64,000 bases of DNA from Platerodrilus igneus (GCA_036346225.1 JARFIW010000500.1:992001-1056000), one strand, 5' to 3'. Shown: positions 35,026 through 45,432, counted from the first letter of the stretch. Translations and numbers: made by a program. The notes: a model not told the origin generated them from the sequence alone.

Positions 35026-35505
35026 ATGTATAAAATTGATATTCAGGGATTTAAATACAAGAAAAACGAGTTTGTGTGTAAAGAAATTGCGGTTTTGGAA
35101 TTGTTGAAAGGTGTTGTTTGGCATCAAATTTTTAAACTGCTAATGCAGTCCAGTTGTTTGATCCAAGATCATATAAAACATAACGACTGGGTGACAAAGA
35201 ATATTCATGGTCTTTCTTGGGATGAATCTTCAACGGCTGGAATGGGTTTATCATATATAGCGCTTTATTTGAAGCAAATTATCCTACCCGGTGAAGAAGT
35301 ATTTGTGAAGGGTCTAGAAAAGAAGAAATTGATTGAAACCTATCTAATGCAAAACGTTGTAACTGATATGCTTGCACTAGGTTGTCCTAAGATATCGGAG
35401 TTAAAAATCAACAACCGTTTAAAATATAACATCCATTGTTGTAGACACAGCAATAATAATCTGCAATGTGCAAAACAAAATACCTTGTTATTAAAAATCA
35501 GTTAA
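35026..35505 (+). CDS. 159-codon open frame of unknown function, inside a LINE-interrupting insert
   Basis: An uninterrupted frame runs from ATG 35026 to TAA. Notable features are an N-terminal KIDIQGFKYKKNEFVCKEIA, a central HNDWVTKNIHGLSWDES, VFVKGLEKKKLIETYL, LGCPKISEL, and a C-terminal C..H....CA..N...L pattern (CCRHSNNNLQCAKQNTLLL) that could bind a metal. From memory it resembles an uncharacterised multicopy protein family of insect genomes starting D-[IL]-Q-G-F; I cannot name the family or activity. An exonuclease-like fold is conceivable but unsupported. It lies 130 bp after the repeat cluster and before the LINE 3' end, so it is probably cargo of a mobile element. It is the only long undamaged transposon-associated frame here. 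Confidence 0.6.
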   Translation: MYKIDIQGFKYKKNEFVCKEIAVLELLKGVVWHQIFKLLMQSSCLIQDHIKHNDWVTKNIHGLSWDESSTAGMGLSYIALYLKQIILPGEEVFVKGLEKKKLIETYLMQNVVTDMLALGCPKISELKINNRLKYNIHCCRHSNNNLQCAKQNTLLLKIS

Positions 35506-35713
35506 CTAAATTTCATCATGACATAACTCACAATTAGTTAGCGGTCTGGCATGTTGGTAGCGTTTCGTTGCTTAAGCCTTACCATAACATATAATTTAAC
35601 ACTTTTCCTTTTTTGAAGCGGATAACCAGGTTATATTTCATTTCCTTATAAATGGTAATCATGTAGACATGTTAGAGTTCTTTAACAACCATCAGGTTGC
35701 TAATATCTATGTA
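35506..35713. other. Right part of the insert between unknown ORF and LINE 3' end
   Basis: About 200 bp without a copy of the 24-bp motif seen at 34249-34896, so a matching right terminal repeat was not found. No other feature was recognised. Confidence 0.4.
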
Positions 35714-35880
35714 GAGCCAGGTGGATAGGAAAAAGATACAAGGATATAGGAAGACCTAGACCAAACTATATTAGTCAAATTATTAGAAATTTAGGTTGTG
35801 AAGGGTATGTAGAGCTTTTTAGATTAGCACAGAACAGAAAAGAAGTTAGAGCTGCGTCAAACCGATCTTAAGTAAGGTCG
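35714..35880 (+). pseudogene. RTE-like LINE C-terminal end
   Basis: The frame reads GRPRPNYISQIIRNLGCEGY, VELFRLAQNRKEVRAASNRS and stop, the C-terminal motif of RTE-like LINEs (GRGRPR...QVIKDVGC.SY.ELKRLAQ). It is followed by AAATAAAATGATGATAAA, consistent with a short tandem 3' terminus. About 150 residues between the reverse transcriptase palm and this end are missing, apparently deleted around the insert at 34249-35713. Confidence 0.8.
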
Positions 35881-36639
35881 AAAATAAAATGATGATAAAC
35901 ATGAAGATAATTGCAACAGACAGTTGTCGCCCATCGCGTCCATCAAACGCGTGCAAACATATCACAACTGCAACAGTAATTTTTGTAACGCTATTGCGTT
36001 ATTTTAAGTAAGAGTACTTTGTTGATCAAAACCTTTTATTATAATTAATGGTTAGATAGAAATGAGATTATCTATTCGGGTGTTAATATAAAGATGCTTT
36101 CGTATAATAACTTAGTATCTAAGGAAATCTTCCTGGACATTCCATTAGAAATGAATAATATTAAAATTACATTGAAACAGAAAAATGTAGTTATTGCTTA
36201 AATTGTAACCGGACAGAATACAATTAATTTTGATACAAATTTAAAACATGTCTGTAATCAGATAAAACTTATAAAAATGAGATTACGTTACAAGCGGCGT
36301 AACTAGACAATACAGCAATGCTAGTTTTTAAAATATAACAAATTGTCGAATGCAACAACCACGCACAACATCAGATAGGATAATATACACGTGTTTCTAT
36401 TATGGACGGACAAAGGAAACACGCTGGTGACGCGTGATCTCATGAAAATTTCAACGTTGAGAGTACAAAAAATGACTTGATAGTGGACCAGTATAGAAGT
36501 CAAAGTCGAAATGTAACAACTAAAAGACGTAGCTCTAGTAAGGTCAACCGGGACGAACCCAACCGTAGCGTAATTTTTTATTTGCAGATAGGGCAATAAA
36601 AATATTATTCGCGTATTCGTGGGTTGGTTTTCCTTTTCC
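35881..36639. other. Unassigned sequence
   Basis: No gene or repeat was recognised. A 153-codon minus-strand frame (36321-36782) overlaps the LTR fragment to the right, has no motif and is regarded as chance. Confidence 0.45.
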
Positions 36640-36833
36640 AGTAACATGTTTTTTTTAATTAGAGGTTTTATAAATAAAATTCCATTCTTGAAGTTTTCTT
36701 TTTCTACCCATCCCACTCTACGACTTTTAGCTAGCACGCTTTCTTTAGATTCCTTTTCTGTTGAAGTATTTGGTGCGGGCAATTTTCTTACTTACTATAC
36801 TTTTCTTTCTTGTCCGCGCAGAGTACCGTAACA
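36640..36833 (+). mobile_element. LTR family X, 3' end fragment (copy 3)
   Basis: The fragment shares the family's terminal sequence: CCCACTCTACGACTTTTAGC, GAAGTATTTGGTGCGGGCAA, TTTTCTTACTTACTATAC and the end GAGTACCGTAACA. The equivalent sequence closes the LTRs at 6007 and 45036 and, inverted, at 38743. The 5' part could not be traced beyond about 36640, so it is a truncated or very divergent copy. Confidence 0.65.
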
Positions 36834-36969
36834 GGATATTCAGTAACCTCCGTGATGAAGCCATATTTTGTACAAGCCAGGCCTTTCGCTTTAATTTTTT
36901 TTAAATTTGACAAAATTTAAGTCTTTTTTAATTTCTGTAAGAAAATTTAAAGTATGAAGTGACATATTT

Positions 36970-37130
36970 AGAAAGCCAAAAACTAAGGAGACCTATTTGG
37001 AATAACCGTCTTCGTGTAAGGGGAATCTCAAGAGGGTTGCTGACACAAGACGGTTTGGGCCTATTAATTATGACAACAGGTAAAGCCTTTCAAGGTAAAT
37101 GGTCATTGTAACGTAAATTTTGTAATTCAA
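36970..37130 (+). repeat. Dispersed repeat family Q, copy 2
   Basis: This aligns with 12285-12450, sharing AGACCTATTTGGAATAACCG, GACACAAGACGGTTTGG and ATGGTCATTGTAACGTA. Its right edge adjoins the broken end of the Penelope-like reverse transcriptase at about 37133, so its insertion may have truncated that element. Confidence 0.6.
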
Positions 37131-37132
37131 CT

Positions 37133-38160
37133 ATTATAATGAAATAACATCTAAACTATTGATAACACACACTTCAGGTATTTGCAAGTCATTGATGAAA
37201 GCGGCTAATTGAAAGGAATCTTGGACATAGTACGGATTTTCAATATTGTACGATTATGTAAGAATCTTGGTAACCCGTTCGGAAATTTTAGGATTAGGTG
37301 CTGATATAGATGAAATTATGGGACGTAAGGAAAGTGTGGGTTTGTGAATTTTAGGTAGACCATAGAATTTAGGTAAAGTGGCATTGTATGTCATTAATTT
37401 TTTAGCTTCATCTGGATTTATATGCTTCTTATTCTTGAGTTAATTTACAATTTTATTTGATTTTTGTTGTATGGCGCTAGTTGCATCGTTATTGATAGGT
37501 ACATAATATTTTTCGATCATTATCATAATATTCGTGGTACGTGCAAGTAAAATATCTTTCTGATTTGCATTTGCCATAGATACAATTGATTCCATATCTG
37601 CTAATAATTTTGCTATATTTATATCATCTGACGTAGGGCTTATACTAAAGTTCGGTCCTAATGCCATAAATTGTTGAATCTCAAGTGGTATGTCATTTGT
37701 GGAAAGGATGAGAAACCAATTAGCTTGTGTATGTATGTTATTAATTACTGCCCTTTTTAAGTTCTGTATTTTCTTTAAGTTGGTGTTTTTAATATTAGAA
37801 AAGTTTATCAAAGTGTGTGGATATTCATCGTTGAAATTCTGGTGTAATATTATTTGGTAGTACGTTTTTTGTATCATTTATGGAATTTTTTAACTGATTT
37901 TCTAACAAATTGAGATTATCGACAGTGATCTTTATTTCTAGATTTAATATTTTCTTGTTAAAGCTTTCATAAAACTTTAAAATTGCTTGTTTTGTTTTAC
38001 CTGCATTACTAACTAATAAATTTTCAACACAACGTAAGAATGTAGTAATGTGTCGTGGTCGAAGATTATTGCTGCGACATGTTAGAAGATAAATACATCG
38101 ATTCCTAATAGATGCTAAATTCGTCGTTAAATTCGCCCATTTTTATAGATGAATGATAGC
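37133..38160 (-). pseudogene. Penelope-like element reverse transcriptase, truncated
   Basis: Read on the minus strand, the N-terminal part gives ASIRNRCIYLLTCRSNNLRP and KTKQAILKFYESFNKKILNL. A 145-codon frame (37877 to 37440) follows with NWFLILSTNDIPLEIQQFMA, LGPNFSISPT and LLADMESIVS. In another frame come PKFYGLPKIHKP and LRPIISSISAP, the signature of Penelope-like reverse transcriptases, and finally INDLQIPEVCVINSLDVISL, reaching the first catalytic aspartate. The FADD part and the GIY-YIG endonuclease are absent. Frameshifts and the truncation at about 37133 make it dead. Confidence 0.85.
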
Positions 38161-38618
38161 GTCATTACCATAAGTAACCCTGATGTGTAGGTATAACCCC
38201 ATATTTTAATATGAATTGTGTGTATTGACTGTTCTATAATAATTATAATAAAGATATTGGGAATACAGTCAGATTGGATTTGGATTCAAAATAAACTCCT
38301 TCTAATCATTCAAGCTTTCGAAAATTTATTATTTTCTTCGTTAGGAAACTAGAAACGTTAACAATTAAAAACATTTTATTATAGGTTACTTACGATTAGT
38401 GAATCTTAAAAATATAAAGTGTGTGATAACATGTAAAGGTAAAAATTAAAAAATTAGATTAATGATGTAAATCGTATTGTCCGGCATAACGGCATAACGT
38501 GCATAACGCCCCAATAATATTTACTACAGTACCCCTAGAAATAATAGAATCAAAATTGCACCAAGCTCTTTTGCGTTAACTGAGAATTATAAAAATGGTT
38601 ACCACATTTGTGAGTTTG

Positions 38619-38619
<1 letters not shown>
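38161..38619. other. Unassigned sequence
   Basis: AT-rich sequence upstream (in the minus-strand sense) of the Penelope-like coding region. It could be its 5' part, but no terminal repeat was recognised. Confidence 0.4.

Positions 38620-38665
<46 letters not shown>
38620..38665. repeat. (AT)n microsatellite
   Basis: An uninterrupted run of about 23 AT dinucleotides between TTTGCT and ACTAACG. Length polymorphism is expected. Confidence 0.95.
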
Positions 38666-38666
<1 letters not shown>

Positions 38667-38742
38667 TAACGTATTGTATACTATTTTTGACATGACATTG
38701 AATATACCGCTTACCGCGTATTAGTCTTAATTTCCTATAGGT

Positions 38743-40854
38743 TGTTACGGTATTCCACGCAAACACGAAAGAAAATAGTAAGAGTAAGTAAAGAAATCGT
38801 TTACACCGAATACCGCAACAAAACGGGAACAGAATGGTAGAATTCGGGCTAGTTCAAAAACGTCGTAGAGTGGCGTGGGTAAAATAGAGAGGACACAATG
38901 GAGACCTCAGTAAACTATACTGTCAACATGGATAATGGATAATCATAAGTAATAACAGCAAATGAAAAATCTATTCTTCACAGCAGCATCAAAAAAATTA
39001 CGAAAACAGATAACTGTACCTTGAGCTATCGGCTTCGTGTTGGTATCATCTTAGGACTAGGAAAATGCGGCTGCATTTCTCCCGGGGCTGGATGCTGGAA
39101 CCACCAGCTTAACTCTTACTAGCACAGAAAGCACTGTAAAAGCACGACTTTACAACATGTCTCTTCGGTAAGATGTTGTATTCAATCCTTTCAAAGCACG
39201 GTCTCTATTTTATAAGGATAGAGTCAAGTTCAAAAACGTCGTAGAGTGGCGTGGGTAAAATAGAGAGGACACAATGGAGACCTCAGTAAACTATACTGTC
39301 AACATGGATAATGGATAATCATAAGTAATAACAGCAAATGAAAATCTATTCTTCACAGCAGCATCAAAAAAATTACGAAAACAGATAACTGTACCTTGAG
39401 CTATCGGCTTCGTGTTGGTATCATCTTAGGACTAGGAAAATGCGGCTGCATTTCTCCCGGGGCTGGATGCTGGAACCACCAGCTTAACTCTTACTAGCAC
39501 AGAAAGCACTGTAAAAGCACGACTTTACAACATGTCTCTTCGGTAAGATGTTGTATTCAATCCTTTCAAAGCACGGTCTCTATTTTATAAGGATAGAGTC
39601 AAGTTCAAAAACGTCGTAGAGTGGCGTGGGTAAAATAGAGAGGACACAATGGAGACCTCAGTAAACTATACTGTCAACATGGATAATGGATAATCATAAG
39701 TAATAACAGCAAATGAAAAATCTATTCTTCACAGCAGCATCAAAAAAATTACGAAAACAGATAACTGTACCTTGAGCTATCGGCTTCGTGTTGGTATCAT
39801 CTTAGGACTAGGAAAATGCGGCTGCATTTCTCCCGGGGCTGGATGCTGGAACCACCAGCTTAACTCTTACTAGCACAGAAAGCACTGTAAAAGCACGACT
39901 TTACAACATGTCTCTTCGGTAAGATGTTGTATTCAATCCTTTCAAAGCACGGTCTCTATTTTATAAGGATAGAGTCAAGTTCAAAAACGTCGTAGAGTGG
40001 CGTGGGTAAAATAGAGAGGACACATTAAAGACCTCAGTAAAGTATACTGTCAACATGGATAATGGATAATCATAAGTAATAACAGCAAATGAAAAATCTA
40101 TTCTTCACAGCAGCATCAAAAAAATTACGAAAACAACTGTACCTTGAGCTATCGGCTTCCTGTTGGTATCATCTTAGGACTGGTAAAATGCGGCTGCCTT
40201 TCTCCCGGGGCTGGATGCTGGAACCACCAACTTAACTTATACTAGCCCAGAAAGCATTGTAAAAGCACAACTTTACAAAATGTCTCTTCGGTAATATGTT
40301 GTATTCAATCCCTTTAAAGCACGGTTTCTATTTTATAAAGACAGAATCATGTATGGGGGTAGGTATTTGGCTTTCAAAGATATCGCCGAAGAATCAAGTG
40401 TGCAAAATTCCATACCGCAGATGCCGAAATACAAACTGTAACAGCTTGCCAAGAAGCAGATAACGCAATTAACAAAGAAAACAATCTTACTACTTTGAAA
40501 CATCTTAACAGCTGCAGAATAACAGTATACTTATAAATAACAAACCCATTGTAAGTAGATGTAGGCAGGTGGTAAGTGGCCTTATCCTTTAGAGAAAAGC
40601 TGTGCATTTACGTACAGCTTTTAATTAAAATGTAGTCACTGCAGGTAGTAGAAAATATTGCAACTACTTTGTAACGTAAAGTTTTCTAAGCAGCTGTTTG
40701 ATTTTATAAGGCAAAATTTTATAGAATAATTACTTGAGATATTTTATTAAATAACACTAATTTCAAATGGTAAGAAATCAAGCTTGTTGAGAAATTTTAG
40801 GGTGTTTTAAATATGAATGCAGAAAAAATTATTTGCAGGGTTTTGAACGTAACA
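38743..40854 (-). mobile_element. Solo LTR (family X, copy 4) expanded by internal tandem amplification
   Basis: On the minus strand the element starts TGTTACGTTCAAAACC (from 40854) and ends TGGAATACCGTAACA (at 38743). The same 4 bp, AGGT, lies outside each end (38739-38742 and 40855-40858). The ends match the LTR at 4087-6007, including its TGTTACGTTAAAA start. Inside, 38851-40349 is a four-unit tandem array made of the LTR's own sequence. Without the extra units the LTR would be about 985 bp. No internal retrotransposon sequence is present. The 77-codon minus frame 40607-40374 is not supported as a gene. Confidence 0.85.
38851..40349 (-). repeat. Tandem array, four units of ~376 bp, derived from the LTR core
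   Basis: Units are 38851-39226, 39227-39601, 39602-39977 and 39978-40349 (376, 375, 376 and 372 bp). The first three are almost identical; unit 4 has several substitutions and a 4-bp loss (AAAACAACTG for AAAACAGATAACTG). On the minus strand each unit carries TATAAAATAGAG, corresponding to the TATA region of the related LTRs, then CGATAGCTCAAGGTACAG, matching CGATAGTTCAAGGTACAG at about 5194, and ends in ACTGAGGTCTCC and CCACTCTACGA, matching 5820-5870. The array is thus LTR-derived and repeats a promoter-like element. Confidence 0.95.
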
Positions 40855-40858
40855 AGGT

Positions 40859-42639
40859 ATACCGCTAATTCTTTATTTACGTTGGGCGACTTGGTCTCTA
40901 AGAATTGATATAATTCCCATACCCACTTTACGGCAATAGCTAGTGCGATGTCTTCGTATGTGTTATAGTTTTACCTTAACAAACTAGGTTGCACACTACC
41001 CTTTTTCCAGGTGTAATGAAAAAGATGGATGCACGATAGGGTATAGATAGATTACCCTGGCACAGCTAGACTTGACCGTTTTTGTTGCGGAGGCTACAAA
41101 AGACTTAAAATCTCAAGAGAAAGTTATAAAGAAACGTTGAAAAGCTATCACCTTATAAGGACGTTATTACAAAAAAATTGAAACGGAGATTTGTGGAATA
41201 GAAATGCTTCAGTATTTTATTATGATAAATGAAATTGTAATCATTTGTGTACAGCACAAAAAAGTTAATTTAAAAAGAGTTTGGACGTAAGTCAAGTATA
41301 ATAGCAAATCACAAAGCTTTTTTGTTTGATCATACTATTTTTAAATCAAATACTTGTAGGCTAAAGGTCATATGTTATCTCGTTCCTAAAGTTAAATCTA
41401 CATTTCATAGCAAAACACAAGTTTAGCAGATGATGTTAGTTAAGAAATATGCTGTTATAAAGATAAATCATATTAATTTTATGATAATCCTGAACGAACA
41501 AACATTTGTAAAATATTATGTATGTAATGACAATTTGCCAATGTCAATGTGACATTTTAAGTAGTTATGTTAATTGTATGCCTACTACATGAATACCGCT
41601 ATTCTTGGATTAATAAAACACAAATCGAGTCGGCCAATGAGTGGTACAAATTCAGCGCACATTGGCGAGAAAGACCAGTCTGCTTTGTCGACTCGCTCTG
41701 AAAGATTATATACTCTTTTACTACTGTGCGCATTACCAGTGTAGAATAGTTAGTACCTACCGCACCGTGTCCATAGTCGATGTTCCGAACCCATAGACGT
41801 CGTGCCCATAGTCGACGTCTACTCTCTCTTTTCTTGCTGTGCCTAAAGCCAGCTATTATCACTGCCGTGCCCATAGCCGGCATTCAGCATCGCCCGGCGT
41901 CGTTCCCATTGCCGACGCCCCATAACCCCGGTATAAAGTTCGCTATGCCCACTGTCGGCGTCCTTATACCGTCCTCAACCTATCTTATTTTTCTCTGTCA
42001 CAGAGCATGTCGGTAGCCCTAGACTCACGCAACGGAGTAAGTAAGTCTAGCAACGGCTAAACCACTGTAGTATCCTATCAGGTACTAGTTAGTGGCCACT
42101 ATCCACTGCCACGCCGGTGACTTAGGACAGGGCTATAACAGGTATATCAAACACTTTTTACAGCAACTAGGTAACCAACTATTTCATGAAGCTTTTGGTT
42201 TTACAAACTCTCTGTTAACTTACTTCTTTTAGTAATTTAAAAATATATGTAATGATAAAACTTGTATTACTTTGATAATGTAAGATTCAGTACAACACAT
42301 TTGGAAAAGCGTTAAAGTTACTTTTTTCCAGTAATAAAATCGGTAAATCAAGAGCACCCTTAACAGTAAAGATAACCGCATAGTAAAAATTGTTACCAAT
42401 CTGTATTTACAGACATATGGTCTACCAAGTCACCTGAGGTTCTTGAACCAAGGAAGTACAGCTGGACGAGCTCACCACTGCAGAAGCTTAAGTCCCATAA
42501 AAATTGCATCTGGGTACACGAGAAAGGTTATGTATAAATTCTATTCCACAAAAAAAATTTACTTATTCCATCACAAAAGGCGTAGTCACTGTAATGGAAA
42601 GCTTATTACTATTTAAATAGACGTTGTTTCCCATGCGGA
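40859..42639. other. Mostly unassigned sequence between two family X LTRs
   Basis: Only a GC-rich motif array (about 41760-41960) stands out. The remainder is AT-rich without recognised genes. The true 5' end of the LTR copy ending at 45036 may lie in this stretch, but no TGTTACG start with a matching duplication was found. Confidence 0.4.
41760..41960 (+). repeat. Degenerate CCCATAGTCGACGT motif array in a GC-rich block
   Basis: Variants of a 14- to 18-bp motif occur six times: GTCCATAGTCGATGT, CCCATAGACGTCGT, GCCCATAGTCGACGT, GCCCATAGCCGGCAT, TCCCATTGCCGACGC and GCCCACTGTCGGCGT, spaced about 20-55 bp apart. Several contain SalI-like or other short palindromes. The surrounding 41600-42010 is much richer in G+C than its neighbours. 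It may be a minisatellite inside an LTR or a multi-site binding region; nothing in the sequence decides this. Frames on both strands here are overlapping shadows. Confidence 0.55.
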
Positions 42640-45036
42640 CAAATTCATGAAAGTCGTTATGTTATATCGAAGCCTTTTGGAATCGTTAATTGATCTTGTT
42701 GCAAGCCGTGTTCTAGGAATACTTTGCAGTTGTTTTCTTGAAAATACTTTGTTATTATGTCTTGCAGGTGTGATTCTGAGAGTACTTTACATTTTATCGA
42801 TGGAAAATATTTTCAAAAAGCGTTACCCCCCTGATGTTTTCTCTCCCTATAAATACAGGTTGAGCTTTAAAAGAGTTTCTCAATTCTATACAGCGTCCTT
42901 TCCCGTAAAGAGACTCTGTCAAGTCGCGGTACTACTCAAGATGATTGTTTTACTTTAGTTTTATTAAGTCCAACTTAGTCAAGTGAGATTGTTTCCTAGA
43001 AGAATCCAGCTCGTCGGCAAGTGTAAATACGCACTTCCAGTTCTGCTACGATGGTACCAGTGAAAAGCAGCTACTCTTCTTATGGTACGATAAGGTACGA
43101 ATATTCTGCTTTTTTTACGCTTATATAAAGTCTAGTGACTTCTTGTTTCTTTGGTGATTTAGTTTTCTTACTCGTGATTATGGCATAATTACAGGCTACT
43201 GTGCTCAAAATTTACTTTCATATGATAGTGTAAAAGTGATCACGTCATTGTTTTCAAGTCACAATTAATATAAACCGAAGCCCGCGTTAGAGAAATTTTA
43301 ATTACTGTAACTTACGATTTACGAAATGCTAACGCCACAACTTGTTAATAATTTCTAACCAGGGCCTATTCTGTTTAATAGGACACTTGAAACACGAATC
43401 GTAGCGCCATCATGTATATCGGACCAGTACTTATTTCAAAGTTTATCATTTTTCTTACAGATCCCTAGTTCGAAGTGATGCCGTATTTGGAGAACAATAT
43501 CTTAGCCCTTCTAACCTAATTGTTATTCTTTATTGGTCTGTATTGGCGTCATTCGTACCCAACACAATAATTATGGTGCAAGTAAATTTATTTATTTTAA
43601 TTAATCACAGTCCACAGTAACTATTGTATATTTATTTGTTTTGAATTTACCAACGTAACATTTTTGGCCTATATCAAACCGAATGTTTATAGTTTATTTT
43701 GCACATGCTTGAATCTTTTAATTAAACGTAATACACCCTAGTACACCGCTGTTTGTAGTTGTCTAAAATTGATAAGGAGAAATTGCTTATATAGTACTAC
43801 TTTGGCCAGTAAACGGTTCTTTCATTAAGTATATTGCTATTGTTACACCATTTACAAATTATATTGTATAAATAAATATTCTTATATTCAAGTTTATGTT
43901 TTGAAATTCTTTTATTGCATATATAATAAAAACTAAGTTTATAAGTTGATGGCAAAATGGTTAATTTATGTAACTATAGACTGAATTTGCATTATCCTTA
44001 GCTCAATTATTAGACTTCTGGCAAATTTGCAAATAACTGGAAATCGTAAAATTGTAACTTCACTTGAATAGCCTACCTATCTATCCATCTGTCAATCTAT
44101 CTAACCGCATATTGTATAATCAAAAATGGTTGACTGAAATTTAGGGTTATTTTCAGTTGAGAACACTAATTGGTAGCGAATATTTCATACTTGAAGAAAC
44201 GGAAAAGAATTTGGTGAATATCTAGTTTACATTATTGCTTTCAAAGCTACTTTTGGTATTAAAAATAATTAGGGTTTTGAAATTTCAACAAGAAAGTTAG
44301 GTTTTTAACCTTTCCTATACAAAGTCTGCAATCGACGCTAGATGGCAAGTCAACCGTGCTGAATAAACTGTAATATGAAATCCATTAGTACTGGTCCAGC
44401 CCGAACAGATGGCGCTGTCGACTCAGTTTTGATTTACTGTATGGAAGATTGTCATCTTATTCTTTACTGATCTGTGATTCTAATCAAGATATTAAGTTTA
44501 CACTTGGTTCATTTCAGTAGGGTAATGCTATTTCAGTTTAGGAATTCGTTATTACTTTTAGGAAGTGCACTTCAAGTAGCTGGTAAAACAAAGTTCTAAT
44601 ACTGTACATGTCTTATTTTCTTCTTGTATATACTTAGGGCTGGAAACATTATGTACGCATACTAGTATGTGTTATTTAGATTTTAAGATTTTACGCGATT
44701 GAAAATAATCCCTAATTTATATTTGCTTAAATGTATATTTTGAAGTTAAGTTGTGCTTGCAAGTTGACGCTTTTGTTTACATCATGTTTTAAGAAATGTT
44801 CGATTTGGTTTTTGTAAATATTGCTTAGGATTCCATGTTTATAAATAAATCTACTTACTAAGGTTTTCAATTTTCTTTCTGTGTGACTCACCCCACTCTA
44901 CGATGTTTTGAGCTAGTAAGACATCCAATTCTTTTGGATTTCTATTCTACCTTTGTTTTGTTGCGGTAGTCGGTGTGGCCGATTTTCTTTACTTATTTTA
45001 CTACTTTTTTTCTTGTTTGCACGGAATACCGTAACA
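42640..45036 (+). mobile_element. LTR family X, copy 2, interrupted by a TIR element
   Basis: It shares with the LTR at 4087-6007 the TATA region CTATAAATACAGGTTGAGCT, the downstream ACAGCGTCCTTTCCCGTAAA, TTCAAGTCACAATTA, GGAAGTGCACTTCA, GTTGACGC.TTTGTTTACATCA, CCCCACTCTACGATGTTTTG, and the end ACGGAATACCGTAACA at 45036. A separate insertion occupies about 43395-44430. The 5' terminus and target duplication could not be fixed. It ends about 400 bp upstream of the PDI exon, so this promoter-bearing LTR lies close to host coding sequence. The 103-codon frame at 42647-42958 is not preserved in other copies. Confidence 0.7.
43395..44430. mobile_element. 1-kb element with inverted ends inside LTR copy 2
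   Basis: The left side reads CGTAGCGCCATCATGTATAT, CGGACCAGTACTTATTTCA. The right side, reverse complemented, reads CGACAGCGCCATCTGTTCGG, GCTGGACCAGTACTAATGGA, TTTCA. These imperfect inverted ends of about 45 bp bracket a segment that is absent from the related LTR at 4087-6007. The interior has no coding sequence, so it fits a nonautonomous DNA transposon. Exact termini and target duplication were not determined. Confidence 0.6.
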
Positions 45037-45408
45037 TTGCAGCGGATTAATTTTGTACTCCAACTCGGGCCCTTCGTGCCGTGTCAATGTGACAATTTTT
45101 TATTTCTATCCCCAAGATGTTAGGCGCTAACGTAAGGGGTTAAAAAAGAGGAACTGGAAATTTAATGTAGCGGTAATATCAATCTGACGGTTTTAATTAA
45201 AAAATAAAATACCTAATTTAAAAAAAATCCATCAGACCTCTAGCGAAGAGATAGAACCAGAATTGTACATTCCAAGGGTCTTGAACTTTTTACGCGAGTG
45301 AATTGGATACTAAAAACTTGGCGCTTCGCCCGTTAGCTTGACTATTACCCCTGTTTATATAGAACTTACCATGAAAGCATGTTCTCAGTCATTTTTGTAG
45401 TCCATAAG
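45037..45408. other. Intron sequence upstream of the PDI terminal exon
   Basis: AT-rich noncoding sequence between the LTR end and the splice acceptor. No further exon with thioredoxin-like sequence was seen here. Confidence 0.5.
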
Positions 45409-45432
45409 TATACACTTATTATTTCTGTACAG
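45409..45432 (+). promoter_or_regulatory. 3' splice acceptor of the PDI terminal exon
   Basis: A pyrimidine-rich tract ending TTATTTCTGTACAG immediately precedes sequence that aligns with the b domain of PDI. The AG at 45431-45432 fits the conserved reading frame if the previous exon supplies one base of the first valine codon. Confidence 0.75.

Noticed and set aside
35541..35590. Similarity of GGTAGCGTTTC...TTGCTTAA to 8263-8320 and to element P
   Set aside because: Matches are too short and patchy to define a repeat copy.
36321..36782. 153-codon minus-strand frame
   Set aside because: No motif is seen, and it runs antisense into a family X LTR end; probably chance.
38851..40349. Regular repeats considered as a CRISPR array
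   Set aside because: Units are ~376 bp, contiguous and without unique spacers, in animal DNA; the sequence derives from an LTR.
41599..42016. Overlapping frames of 94 and 78 codons in the GC-rich island
   Set aside because: They are antisense to each other, contain the repeated motif array and show no domain.
42388..42394. TGTTACC considered as the 5' end of LTR copy 2
   Set aside because: The preceding bases do not match the TTGC that follows the LTR's 3' end at 45036, so no target duplication supports it.
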